Source: Candidatus Thorarchaeota archaeon
GTDB taxonomy: Archaea; Asgardarchaeota; Thorarchaeia; Thorarchaeales; Thorarchaeaceae
Assembly (NCBI GenBank): GCA_019057475.1
Contig: DXJO01000046.1
Location: 1-64,000 of the forward strand
DNA length: 64,000 nucleotides
Direction: 5' to 3'
This document shows, in pieces, positions 31,838-39,839 of this stretch (positions are counted from its first letter, which is position 1; each line of letters opens with the position of its first letter). A program made the position numbers and the translations under genes. The notes under the pieces are model-generated. The model ran no database searches and was not told where the DNA came from. It saw nothing but the letters and a program-made list of their open reading frames with translations.

Positions 31838-32875
31838 CTAGTAGTTACCAATGGCGCTCTCACGCCGCACAGGGTAATCCTTTGGATACCCGAAGCTTGT
31901 GACAAACCGGTCTATGCCAACATCTTTGCCGAGTGCTTTCAACTCACGGAGTTGCTCTATGGAACTCACACCCCAGCGGAAGAGAGAAACGATACCTCCG
32001 CGTCGGGAGAACTCCTTCACGAAGTACATGCTTTCGACTAAGTCATTGTAATCGGCTGTTCCAGGCGCTGGAAGCACGGGGGACCACGGAAACAGGTTAA
32101 TCATAAGACCGCCTGTTATCTCTCGTATCTTGGTATAGTCATAACCATAAGTCTTCTTGGCACCCTCTGTAAGTCCGCTCTCCGGATCAACCAGAACCTC
32201 AACAGAGATCTTTAGGGGTTTGAAACGGTTTCCCTCATCCCCAATGAGGCTATCTGCTCCGCTCTGCAAGACGCGAAGTCCTTGGAGAACCTTTTCAGTT
32301 CGCCATTCATGCCACTTATCATGGTAGTCTGGATTCTCTGTGAGATATCCATGAGTGAGTCGTGCAGGCTCTTGGTCCACAAGAGGTGCGAATTCCTTCC
32401 GACACCTGTCACAGAAACAGAACTCGTCTCTGATGAAACCTACACCAAAGAGGAGGATTTCGTCTATTGGATAAGCCCCGAGCTCCTTTACAATTTCCGC
32501 ACCATACTCCCAGAACTCTTCACGATTCGGACATATCTGATGTGGCATTGACTGGCCGCTGGCAGTCATGGTCTGGTACTTCGGGTCACGTGCAAACCAC
32601 GCATCGGTGTAAAAGTCCATGCTCACAGCAGTGTGTATTTCCAGAGCTTCGGAAAGGGCGACCCATTCATCGAAGAACTCCGCGTACCCCTCATCAACTG
32701 GCGCCGTCTTGCTGGGAAATACCACATGTCCGTTGGGCTCTTTGCCGACAATGCCAACCTCCCTCATATATGAGGCGTAAGTCGACATGAAGTCTCTTGC
32801 TGAAACATCTATGTCTTCAGCTCTGAATAGTATCAGCGCTTTTTGCATGAGGAATTCTCTGATGTTTTGTTTCAT
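31838..32875 (-). CDS. Glycoside hydrolase-like TIM-barrel protein
   Basis: The 345-aa product has a TIM-barrel-like rhythm. EALEIHTAVSMDFYTDAWFA is followed by CPNREEFWEYGAEIVKEL, then ILLFGVGFIRDEFCFCDRCR with the CFCDRC motif typical of uncharacterised prokaryotic glycosidase-like proteins, then LKISVEVLVDPES and MINLFPWSPV. An acidic residue after the fourth strand (RDEF) is a plausible catalytic acid. There is no signal peptide, so the substrate should be intracellular. It is not assignable to a numbered GH family by eye, and an enzyme of other TIM-barrel chemistry is possible. Confidence 0.55.
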   Translation of the reverse strand: MKQNIREFLMQKALILFRAEDIDVSARDFMSTYASYMREVGIVGKEPNGHVVFPSKTAPVDEGYAEFFDEWVALSEALEIHTAVSMDFYTDAWFARDPKYQTMTASGQSMPHQICPNREEFWEYGAEIVKELGAYPIDEILLFGVGFIRDEFCFCDRCRKEFAPLVDQEPARLTHGYLTENPDYHDKWHEWRTEKVLQGLRVLQSGADSLIGDEGNRFKPLKISVEVLVDPESGLTEGAKKTYGYDYTKIREITGGLMINLFPWSPVLPAPGTADYNDLVESMYFVKEFSRRGGIVSLFRWGVSSIEQLRELKALGKDVGIDRFVTSFGYPKDYPVRRESAIGNY

Positions 32876-33048
32876 GCTAGTGTACCCCGTCGGTGATGCT
32901 CTGGCATTCTATTGTCGGTTCCTCGCTCTAGCGGTGGGCCACGCTCGCTATAAGAATTTCCTAGAGGGACTATCAACGCGTGTGTTATTATATCCTCACT
33001 TCTCGAACGATGTTTCATGTGACTGCAACAGCTTCTGTCGAATTAGCA

Positions 33049-35859
33049 TCAGAAGAACTGATCAAGGGTCGTAAATCCTAGAAGCTCCTCGAAATCAATC
33101 CCCACTGAATCAAGTACCTGGCCGAAGACTGACCTTAGTGTATCAGTGTATTTGTCCGTATCCAGCCAGTAGCTCTTTTCCTTTGCAAGCTCAATCGGCA
33201 ATACGCCTCCATTGCCCTTAGTCTTAATGTACTCAACTATTGTACCAGGTGGGACATCATATCCGGCATTATCAAGCATATGGGCTGCCCGAACATGCTG
33301 AGGTGTGGTCTTCCCATATTGATCGAGTTTCTTGGTCAACTGGACGCGGAATGCCAAATCATCTGGAGTGAAGGGATCGGCTTTGCCCTCCAACCGGTCA
33401 ATGGCTGTGTTTACAATCTCACGAATCTCGTCTTTTGCTGCTTCGAATCCTTCGAGATTGTCCACCTTGCTAAGTACCGTCAGCATCTCCTGAAACGCGT
33501 CCTGGATGAATCGAGGCGTGTTTCTCTTCTTGCCGCTTAAGCCTTTCACTTCAACGTATCCTGTGGAGTAGACGCCAATGTAGTTTTTCTTAAGTTCAGA
33601 AAGAGCGACGTACTTGTAGGTTTTCTCCACTTCCAAATCGATTCCAAGCGCCTCCTGAGACCACTTCACAAGCTCATCTTGCTGTTCCTTGGATGGATTA
33701 TCCAGAAACACGGAGTCTGTGTCCCCATATAGTACTCTTACACCCATGGACTCTGCTTTTTCTTTCGTTTTCATGATTGCATTTCGTCCATAAGCCGTTA
33801 CGCTCTCAGCTGCCGGCATGCAAAACAGCTCAAAGTGTCGAGCTCCGGTGACACCATAGGACGCATTGAGATACACCTTGAGCGCCTTCTCAACGACGCT
33901 ATACCAGGTCCAGGTTCTCTCATCCAATGACTTATCCTTGCTTTTCGCCTTGAACCACATCACTCTAGTATCTCTGAAGAAGCCAATGATTTCACTAATC
34001 ATGCCTGTATGCTTCTTGCAGGTCCAATGACCTGTTTCAGGAACTTTGTTGTCTGTCGCAACCCTGCATTCTTCGTGTGGGCAATCGACTGTTTCATAGC
34101 TGATATTATGCCTCTTCATAATTGTCGGATAAAGACTTGCAAAGTCAAGCACCGTGGCATTGAAGTGAACTCCCGCGATTGGGTCGATTACAATTGCACC
34201 CTTGAACGCCTTGTCCTTTATCATAGCCTTAGTGTGTGCTTCCGCAGATTTGGCAGCCTCTATGTCAGACTGTCGAGGAATCAGAGCCCCCCGAGAACGA
34301 TGTTCTTGCCTGAATAGGGACTGAATCCAAGAGGAAATACCCAGACGCGTCACATCCTCCATCGACAAGCGGGATATGCGCATCAACAAGACAATCAATC
34401 GGAGGAGTAGATTATCATCGAATCTTGTCAGGTCCAATGTTATGTTAGCGTCACGCCAACAGTACTGTGCCAGCTCATAGTAGGGAAGAGATGAGATGTC
34501 AGTGGTGAGTTCGAGTTTTCCTACGCCTAGAAGGCCTTGGGCAATCGTTTCCAGGTTCGACCGATCATAAGCACCTGACATAGCATAGATTCGGATGGAG
34601 GGGTTCTTGAGGAACCTATAGAGATCCACGTGGATTCCGCTACGAAGGAATGCGGTGTCATTCGCGCGATTCATTCTGATAGGGCAGTACGTATCCATAT
34701 CGACCTTCAATCGCTGAGCCCTATGATATAGGTAATTCAGGTCGAATGCATCTCCTACAAAAGTCAGAACAATCGGATAATTATTAATGACTTCGAATGC
34801 CTTCACAAGCATCTCTGCCTCGTCGTCGAAATACACAATCTCAAGACCCTTTGGAAAATCATCCCTCTTCTTGCCTGTGGGATGTCCTTTTCGCTTGAGC
34901 ACGAAACACATGCCGTAACCTTCATTATCGGAGAGACCAATTGCTGTGACCTTGTTGGGGGCTTTCTGCGTGTTTGGCATTCTGTTTTTGACAGGAACAT
35001 AGACCTCGATATCTAGGGCAATCCGCCTAATGTCAGGAACCTCACCAAAGAACATGGGAGCATAGGTTTCGATGATTCTCTCAATACGCTCCGAACCAGG
35101 AATGGTTCTCTTGAACTCTTTCATAGTGTTTTTATCGATCTCCGGGGGGCTGGCTACAAGAGTCCCATTCTCAATCTTGTAGATGAGACCGGAAACGAAT
35201 CTCATATCGTAGGTGTAGGTATGATGATATCGGATGTTGGCCTCCCAGGCATGATTCACTTCCTTGATTCGCAAACTCTCTCTCATCGAATCTGGGCGAC
35301 CACCAATGCTGAGGGGATCATTGGCGATTACCTTGGTCATAGCAACCTGCTTGTCACTGAGCAAATCAGTGAGCTCAACTGCTTCAGTGCGTATGAAACC
35401 AGGATGACGTCGAATTCCATTAATCTTCTCGACTTCCTGTTGCGACAGGTCGGTGTACATATACGGCTTGTGCCCGCTATTATCAGTCCAGAAATGAATC
35501 TTCTTTGTTTCAGGATTGTAGAGGCTAGCAATAGCCTTGTTCGTATTCCTATCGTAGTCAATTGAAAGAAGGAACGAGGGTGGAAGATCCTTTGGCATGT
35601 CGCGGTAGCCAATTTCATGAGTTTGCTTGACCTTGTCCACGGCGGCCGGCTTCTTTTCCTTTTCATCATTAGGTGGAGATGGCTTAACGTTATCTACGCG
35701 TTCAACACTTGCATTGACGGAGGTTTTTCTAGATTGTGATGCTTTCGTCACAATGACATCTGGCGTCACTTCAGCACCGGAATTTTCATGACCACCGAAG
35801 TAATCATCCAAAGTGGACTGATTTCCATCTTCAGGTTTCTCGTCATTCACCAAAGTCAC
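33049..35859 (-). CDS. polB: Family B DNA polymerase with N-terminal PIP-like motif
   Basis: A replicative-type family B polymerase of 936 aa. The proofreading exonuclease has ExoI IALDIEVYVP, ExoII LTFVGDAFDLNYL and ExoIII YCWRDANITLDL. Polymerase motifs are A VLDFASLYPTIMKRHNISYE, B KVYLNASYGVTG and C VLYGDTDSVFLDN, all with intact carboxylates. Residues 14-21, QSTLDDYF, fit a PCNA-interacting (PIP) box, and the protein ends GFTTLDQFF, a second PIP-like tail without the Gln. About 75 charged residues precede the conserved part. It is separated from the divergent PPC-domain gene by about 40 bases. Confidence 0.95.
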   Translation of the reverse strand: MTLVNDEKPEDGNQSTLDDYFGGHENSGAEVTPDVIVTKASQSRKTSVNASVERVDNVKPSPPNDEKEKKPAAVDKVKQTHEIGYRDMPKDLPPSFLLSIDYDRNTNKAIASLYNPETKKIHFWTDNSGHKPYMYTDLSQQEVEKINGIRRHPGFIRTEAVELTDLLSDKQVAMTKVIANDPLSIGGRPDSMRESLRIKEVNHAWEANIRYHHTYTYDMRFVSGLIYKIENGTLVASPPEIDKNTMKEFKRTIPGSERIERIIETYAPMFFGEVPDIRRIALDIEVYVPVKNRMPNTQKAPNKVTAIGLSDNEGYGMCFVLKRKGHPTGKKRDDFPKGLEIVYFDDEAEMLVKAFEVINNYPIVLTFVGDAFDLNYLYHRAQRLKVDMDTYCPIRMNRANDTAFLRSGIHVDLYRFLKNPSIRIYAMSGAYDRSNLETIAQGLLGVGKLELTTDISSLPYYELAQYCWRDANITLDLTRFDDNLLLRLIVLLMRISRLSMEDVTRLGISSWIQSLFRQEHRSRGALIPRQSDIEAAKSAEAHTKAMIKDKAFKGAIVIDPIAGVHFNATVLDFASLYPTIMKRHNISYETVDCPHEECRVATDNKVPETGHWTCKKHTGMISEIIGFFRDTRVMWFKAKSKDKSLDERTWTWYSVVEKALKVYLNASYGVTGARHFELFCMPAAESVTAYGRNAIMKTKEKAESMGVRVLYGDTDSVFLDNPSKEQQDELVKWSQEALGIDLEVEKTYKYVALSELKKNYIGVYSTGYVEVKGLSGKKRNTPRFIQDAFQEMLTVLSKVDNLEGFEAAKDEIREIVNTAIDRLEGKADPFTPDDLAFRVQLTKKLDQYGKTTPQHVRAAHMLDNAGYDVPPGTIVEYIKTKGNGGVLPIELAKEKSYWLDTDKYTDTLRSVFGQVLDSVGIDFEELLGFTTLDQFF

Positions 35860-35901
35860 TCACTCCATAGATGAGCTATTGAGTCCTGATAAGCACTTCC
35901 A

Positions 35902-36396
35902 ATGAACCAGAAATACATTCCGAGCAGTTCATATGAGAAGCCAACCTCTTGCAGGTTCATGGTGCGCTCACTCACTACTGAAGCGAAACGAGTTATCTTC
36001 GCGCGCATGGAGCCTGGCGAGGATATTCTAAAGACGATTGAGGCCGTTTCTTCGGAACATGGCGTTCGGACAGGCCAACTGACATTGATAGGAGCAGTAT
36101 CAATGGCCAGCCTGGGATTTTTTGATAGAGAGAGCATGGAATACAAGACATTCACTGTGGACAAAGACCTTGAAGTTGTGTCATGCATGGGAAACATCGC
36201 ATCCACACATGAGGGGGGGCTCATTGTACATGCTCACATGGTTGTTGCTGATCAAGACGGTACGTGCTATGGAGGTCATCTAATGTTGGGGTGCAAAGTT
36301 TCTGTCACAATGGAATTGATCATCACGGAACTGGACCAAGATGTTAGGCGAGCCAGAGATGAAGCGACCGGTCTGAATCTGCTTGATATCAAGTAA
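35902..36396 (+). CDS. PPC/DUF296-domain protein
   Basis: PPC (DUF296) domains form trimers and occur fused to AT-hooks in plants and alone in prokaryotes. Conserved pieces: RVIFARMEPGEDILKTIEAV, TGQLTLIGAVSMASLGFFD, ISTHEGGL-like region (IASTHEGGLIVHAHMVVAD) with the family His residues, and GGHLMLGCKVSVTMELIIT. The family's conserved histidines can bind metal. Function in prokaryotes is uncertain. The track start leaves 19 extra residues; ATG 35959 (MVRSLTT) fits the domain edge and gives more room for the divergent polB promoter. Confidence 0.85.
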   Translation: MNQKYIPSSSYEKPTSCRFMVRSLTTEAKRVIFARMEPGEDILKTIEAVSSEHGVRTGQLTLIGAVSMASLGFFDRESMEYKTFTVDKDLEVVSCMGNIASTHEGGLIVHAHMVVADQDGTCYGGHLMLGCKVSVTMELIITELDQDVRRARDEATGLNLLDIK

Positions 36397-36409
36397 GACA
36401 TCAGACTGC

Positions 36410-36862
36410 TCATTGCTTCAAACCAAGCAGGTCAGTTTGTGCCCGGATAGTTTTGGCAACGCTGTCAAGCTCATCGCGTGGAGATATCTTCTCACGGTAG
36501 TCGTCTGGAAACATGAAACCGAATTTATCACCTTCGTTCCTAGGTATTACATGTATATGTAGATGGGGAACCTCTTGTCCCGCACCAACCCCATTGGCAA
36601 TCACATTGATTATGCCATCTGGTTCAAATGCTGAGTGCACCTTGCGGGTCAACTCCGCCAGACGCACACCAAGACGCTTAGCGACTTTGGTATCAACGTC
36701 TAGCATGTTCACATAGTGCTGCTTTGGAATCAACAAGCAGTGCCCTTTGCTAATGGGAAATATATCCATGAAGGCCATCGTGAATTTGTCTTCGAAAATG
36801 ACAGATGCGGGTATCTCACCACGAACTATCTTGCAGAAAAGGCAGGATTCATTGTCGCTCAT
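36410..36862 (-). CDS. HIT-family nucleotide hydrolase
   Basis: HIT proteins hydrolyse or transfer nucleotides via a histidine triad. CLFCKIVRGEIPASVIFED marks the family start, DIFPISKGHCLLIPKQHY continues it, and HLHIHVIPR is the triad (HxHxH). The 150-aa length from ATG 36862 (MSDNES) fits Fhit/Hint-like archaeal proteins; the longer frame to 36955 adds a non-conserved N terminus. The CxxC pair near the start may bind zinc, as in Hint. The substrate is unknown (AMP-lysine, Ap4A or adenylyl-sulfate types are known for relatives). Confidence 0.9.
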   Translation of the reverse strand: MSDNESCLFCKIVRGEIPASVIFEDKFTMAFMDIFPISKGHCLLIPKQHYVNMLDVDTKVAKRLGVRLAELTRKVHSAFEPDGIINVIANGVGAGQEVPHLHIHVIPRNEGDKFGFMFPDDYREKISPRDELDSVAKTIRAQTDLLGLKQ

Positions 36863-36980
36863 ATCGGTCACTGACTGTGGGAGTTTGAAATAAATCGTTC
36901 GAAATTCGTGCAAAGACACGCGCACAAGCCTCATTAGCGCACATCTCATAATCACAACTTGGCTTCACAGGTGGTCCCAG

Positions 36981-38141
36981 TTGAGCAGGAGAATGAAGGT
37001 CTTCTTTGACCAAACACAGAACGAACGTGGGAAACTAGACACAACATATTCTTCACTTGGTAGTCTTCTCACTGATAATGATCTCGACGTAGAACCATAT
37101 ACCGAATTCATGATACTAGCCAAGAGTATCAAAGAAGCAGCAGTGTTAGTCTTTGGATGCCCAAACAGCTCCAAGCTGCGACCTACAGAGATAGATGTTC
37201 TAACGCATTATGTAAAAGCTGGCGGGGGGCTGTTCCTGCTCTCACTGTCGGGCGGCGACCGGGGCCTGATGAACAATCTCAGCAAGCTGTCCAAAACCTT
37301 TGGCATTGAATTCGATAATACAGCTGTAAAGGATGAGAGAAGCAATGCCGGTTTGCCCACAATGCCGTTTATCAGTAACCTCATAGCACATCCATGCACT
37401 GAAGATGTTCAAGATATTCTATACCCGTCCGGGTGTTCACTGAAGGTGTCAGGGAAGGCAGTGGCATTAGTATCAACATCTGAAATGGCGGACCCGGCAA
37501 ATCAACCCGTAATTGCCCTCGCTGAATACGGAAAGGGGCGAGTCATCTGCTCCGGCAGCTATGAGATATTCCGAAAAGGAGGCGGGCTTAAGCATGCTGG
37601 AAATAAGACATTTGCAATCAATGCCTTAAGATGGCTCAGTGGAGATGTCAGACTAGCCAAACCAAGCAAGGTTGCCAAGGCCAAGAAAGGTATGCCCGCT
37701 GCAGAAGTTTCACCTGCAAAGCTCGACGAGATGGAGGGTGCTCTTCGAAGGCTCGTCAATGCGGTATTTGACCTGCAGAAAGACATAGGAAAAGTAGGAG
37801 AGCAAGTCACAAGAGTCGACAGCAACGTAGAGATGCTGCGCAACCAATTCCAGGATTTTGCAGAAAAAACGCAACAGCAGTTCGGAGTAATGATACCAAC
37901 CAAGCAATTCAAGACTCCAGAAGAGAATCAAGAGGTGGATTTGCAGGCGGACATCAATGCACTCCAGCGAGAAGTCAAGTCCATACAAAAGCTGAAAGAT
38001 CACATCAATCAAAGGCACTCCTCCGGAATAATGGAGAAGGAAACCTATGATGAACAAGTCAAGAAACTCGATACTCGCCTGCAGAACTTGAAGAAGCATC
38101 TAAAAGCGAAGAAGAAAGAACTCAAGGATCTCGGGCAGTAG
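36981..38141 (+). CDS. GIFT/DUF4350-like domain protein with C-terminal coiled coil
   Basis: Residues 1-220 resemble a class I glutamine amidotransferase-like domain without the catalytic triad. VLVFGCPNSSKLRPTEIDVL, then YVKAGGGLFLLSLSGGD, then SKTFGIEFDNTAV and GKGRVICSGSYEIF are the pieces. The same pattern defines the GIFT domain of ciliary IFT52 and the DUF4350 family. Residues 255-386 are a long charged coiled coil (VNAVFDLQKDIGKVGEQVTR and later repeats). The start is TTG 36981 or ATG 36993. Soluble, no signal peptide. A ligand-binding or scaffold role is likely; a link to IFT is homology at fold level only. Confidence 0.6.
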   Translation: MSRRMKVFFDQTQNERGKLDTTYSSLGSLLTDNDLDVEPYTEFMILAKSIKEAAVLVFGCPNSSKLRPTEIDVLTHYVKAGGGLFLLSLSGGDRGLMNNLSKLSKTFGIEFDNTAVKDERSNAGLPTMPFISNLIAHPCTEDVQDILYPSGCSLKVSGKAVALVSTSEMADPANQPVIALAEYGKGRVICSGSYEIFRKGGGLKHAGNKTFAINALRWLSGDVRLAKPSKVAKAKKGMPAAEVSPAKLDEMEGALRRLVNAVFDLQKDIGKVGEQVTRVDSNVEMLRNQFQDFAEKTQQQFGVMIPTKQFKTPEENQEVDLQADINALQREVKSIQKLKDHINQRHSSGIMEKETYDEQVKKLDTRLQNLKKHLKAKKKELKDLGQ

Positions 38142-38144
38142 GTT

Positions 38145-39764
38145 TCACGCGTTATCTGCGGAATGCTCATTGATCTGTTCTTCATCCAGATAGTAATCAA
38201 AGGTAGCGAATATTCCGCTGTGAATCGCGGTAAGGTTTTTCTCGATGTCTTTGAGAACAAACAAAGCACGTGGTAGTCGACCACTGGACTGCTTGGCAAG
38301 GTATCTCCCAGGAGCCTTAACAAAGGACCAGAACGTGCCAATCTTATCAGCAAGGCCGTAGCCAACAAGAATTAGGATGACGCTGAAGAGGTAGATGTTT
38401 CGGGGAGGGATGAGTATCATAAGACTGAGAGCAATCGGCAGCCAAAGCATGGACAGTGAGAATGGTACTGTTTCGTCACGATTTGTGACCATCTGCGCAG
38501 ACGAGAATATAGAGAAGAAGGGAGCAAATAGAGTGAAGTAGTACTTGTAAACGCCGCGAGGACCTGTTAGATGAACCCAGAGCATCATTATCATTGTGAG
38601 CAACAGTAGACGACGAAGATAGAAACTCTTCTTGTCACCATCCTTCTTCTGGAGGAACATGAAGCCAGCAATAAGAGTCACACCGAACCAGAGTAAGAAG
38701 CCGTAGTATACAAGCCCATCAAGTATCTGTGCAAGCACGGGCATGCCTACAACTACCGCCAGAATCTGAAGCCGCATCGGACTTCCATAGCCAGGAGGGT
38801 CTGTCAGTGATACGAGAGGAAAGCCTCCCATGGCCAAACGTATATTGACCAACATATTTGGCTGCGCTAAGAAGAATGGGAAGATGATAGCTCCAGCAAA
38901 GGCGAAGACGATTAGGACGCTAATCATGAACTGGCGAATGTCAAGGGGCTCCGCAATACGTTTCAAGAACCCCTTCGCTCTCTCTGCAGTAGATGTTATT
39001 ATCCTAGAGGAATACTGCGTTCTTAAAATCAAGTAAATGACAAGCGGAATACCCAAGAACCACGCAATCTGTTTGAATAGTGCTCCTGTCACAATGAGTA
39101 GCGTTGCAGCATCACGCTTACCCTTGGTGAGCATGTAGAAGCCTGAGAAAAAGAAGAAGATGAACGGTGCTGTGTTCAGCCACACAAAGGTGGTATGGTA
39201 CAGAACATTCGGATTCATGAGGTAGGTGAAAGCTGCGGCTTCGCCAACTCGTCTGTTACCTGACAGCTGCTTGGCAATTCCATATACCGGCAAAGCAGTG
39301 AAATATCCAAAGATTGCGAGAAGAAGACCAATTCCCCAACCATCCACCGGAATCATAAGACCGATAGCATACAAAATGGCAGTGAGTGGAGGGAAGATGT
39401 AAGCTCCATTCTCATTGACAAATCCATCTAGTTCAATATATCCGAACCCGGGGCTGTAGGGCATCACGCCTCTGAGCATATTGTTGCCCCAATGAAAGTA
39501 GTAGAACGAATAGTCCGTGTAGCCCTCGAATTGGTACACCAAAGTGTAGCCGAAAAGGTCGAGCTCTCCGTTTCCGAGCCAGACACCACGAAACCTCCAG
39601 AAACTGGAGCTGGTGAAGTCAACTACGGCGGCATGAAAAACCTGATTCCAAACAAGAGCAGCAAAACAAAGAATGAGTATCAAGACTGCATTCTCAAACA
39701 GGAAACGTAGTCCACGCACTGCCCATGAGAATAGAAACCGTTCAGCTCGTTTGGCAATGCGCAT
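38145..39764 (-). CDS. Polytopic GT-C-like glycosyltransferase
   Basis: The 539-aa protein has about ten or eleven membrane helices. The large first loop includes FYYFHWGNNMLRGVMPYSPG and YIFPPLTAILYAIG, as in mannosyltransferase/GT87-like GT-C enzymes, where an acidic residue of the first loop takes part in catalysis; here FWRFRGVWLGNGELDLFGY is that loop. Such proteins transfer sugars from polyprenyl-phosphate carriers on the outer face. The C-terminal tail is soluble and acidic. The gene is alone, convergent with the GIFT-like gene, and just downstream of the rad50 end. Donor and acceptor are unknown. Confidence 0.65.
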   Translation of the reverse strand: MRIAKRAERFLFSWAVRGLRFLFENAVLILILCFAALVWNQVFHAAVVDFTSSSFWRFRGVWLGNGELDLFGYTLVYQFEGYTDYSFYYFHWGNNMLRGVMPYSPGFGYIELDGFVNENGAYIFPPLTAILYAIGLMIPVDGWGIGLLLAIFGYFTALPVYGIAKQLSGNRRVGEAAAFTYLMNPNVLYHTTFVWLNTAPFIFFFFSGFYMLTKGKRDAATLLIVTGALFKQIAWFLGIPLVIYLILRTQYSSRIITSTAERAKGFLKRIAEPLDIRQFMISVLIVFAFAGAIIFPFFLAQPNMLVNIRLAMGGFPLVSLTDPPGYGSPMRLQILAVVVGMPVLAQILDGLVYYGFLLWFGVTLIAGFMFLQKKDGDKKSFYLRRLLLLTMIMMLWVHLTGPRGVYKYYFTLFAPFFSIFSSAQMVTNRDETVPFSLSMLWLPIALSLMILIPPRNIYLFSVILILVGYGLADKIGTFWSFVKAPGRYLAKQSSGRLPRALFVLKDIEKNLTAIHSGIFATFDYYLDEEQINEHSADNA

Positions 39765-39839
39765 GATGTAAAGGCTGGCAGAACCTCTGAATAATGTTTG
39801 TGATTAGAGAGAGAACCAGGTCATGGACCAAGCGTATCG

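Noticed and set aside
32876-33048. Possible RNA gene between the glycosidase-like gene and polB
   Set aside because: It is 173 bases with a TATA-like run (ttattatatcc) but no tRNA-like or snoRNA-like pairing that I can support.
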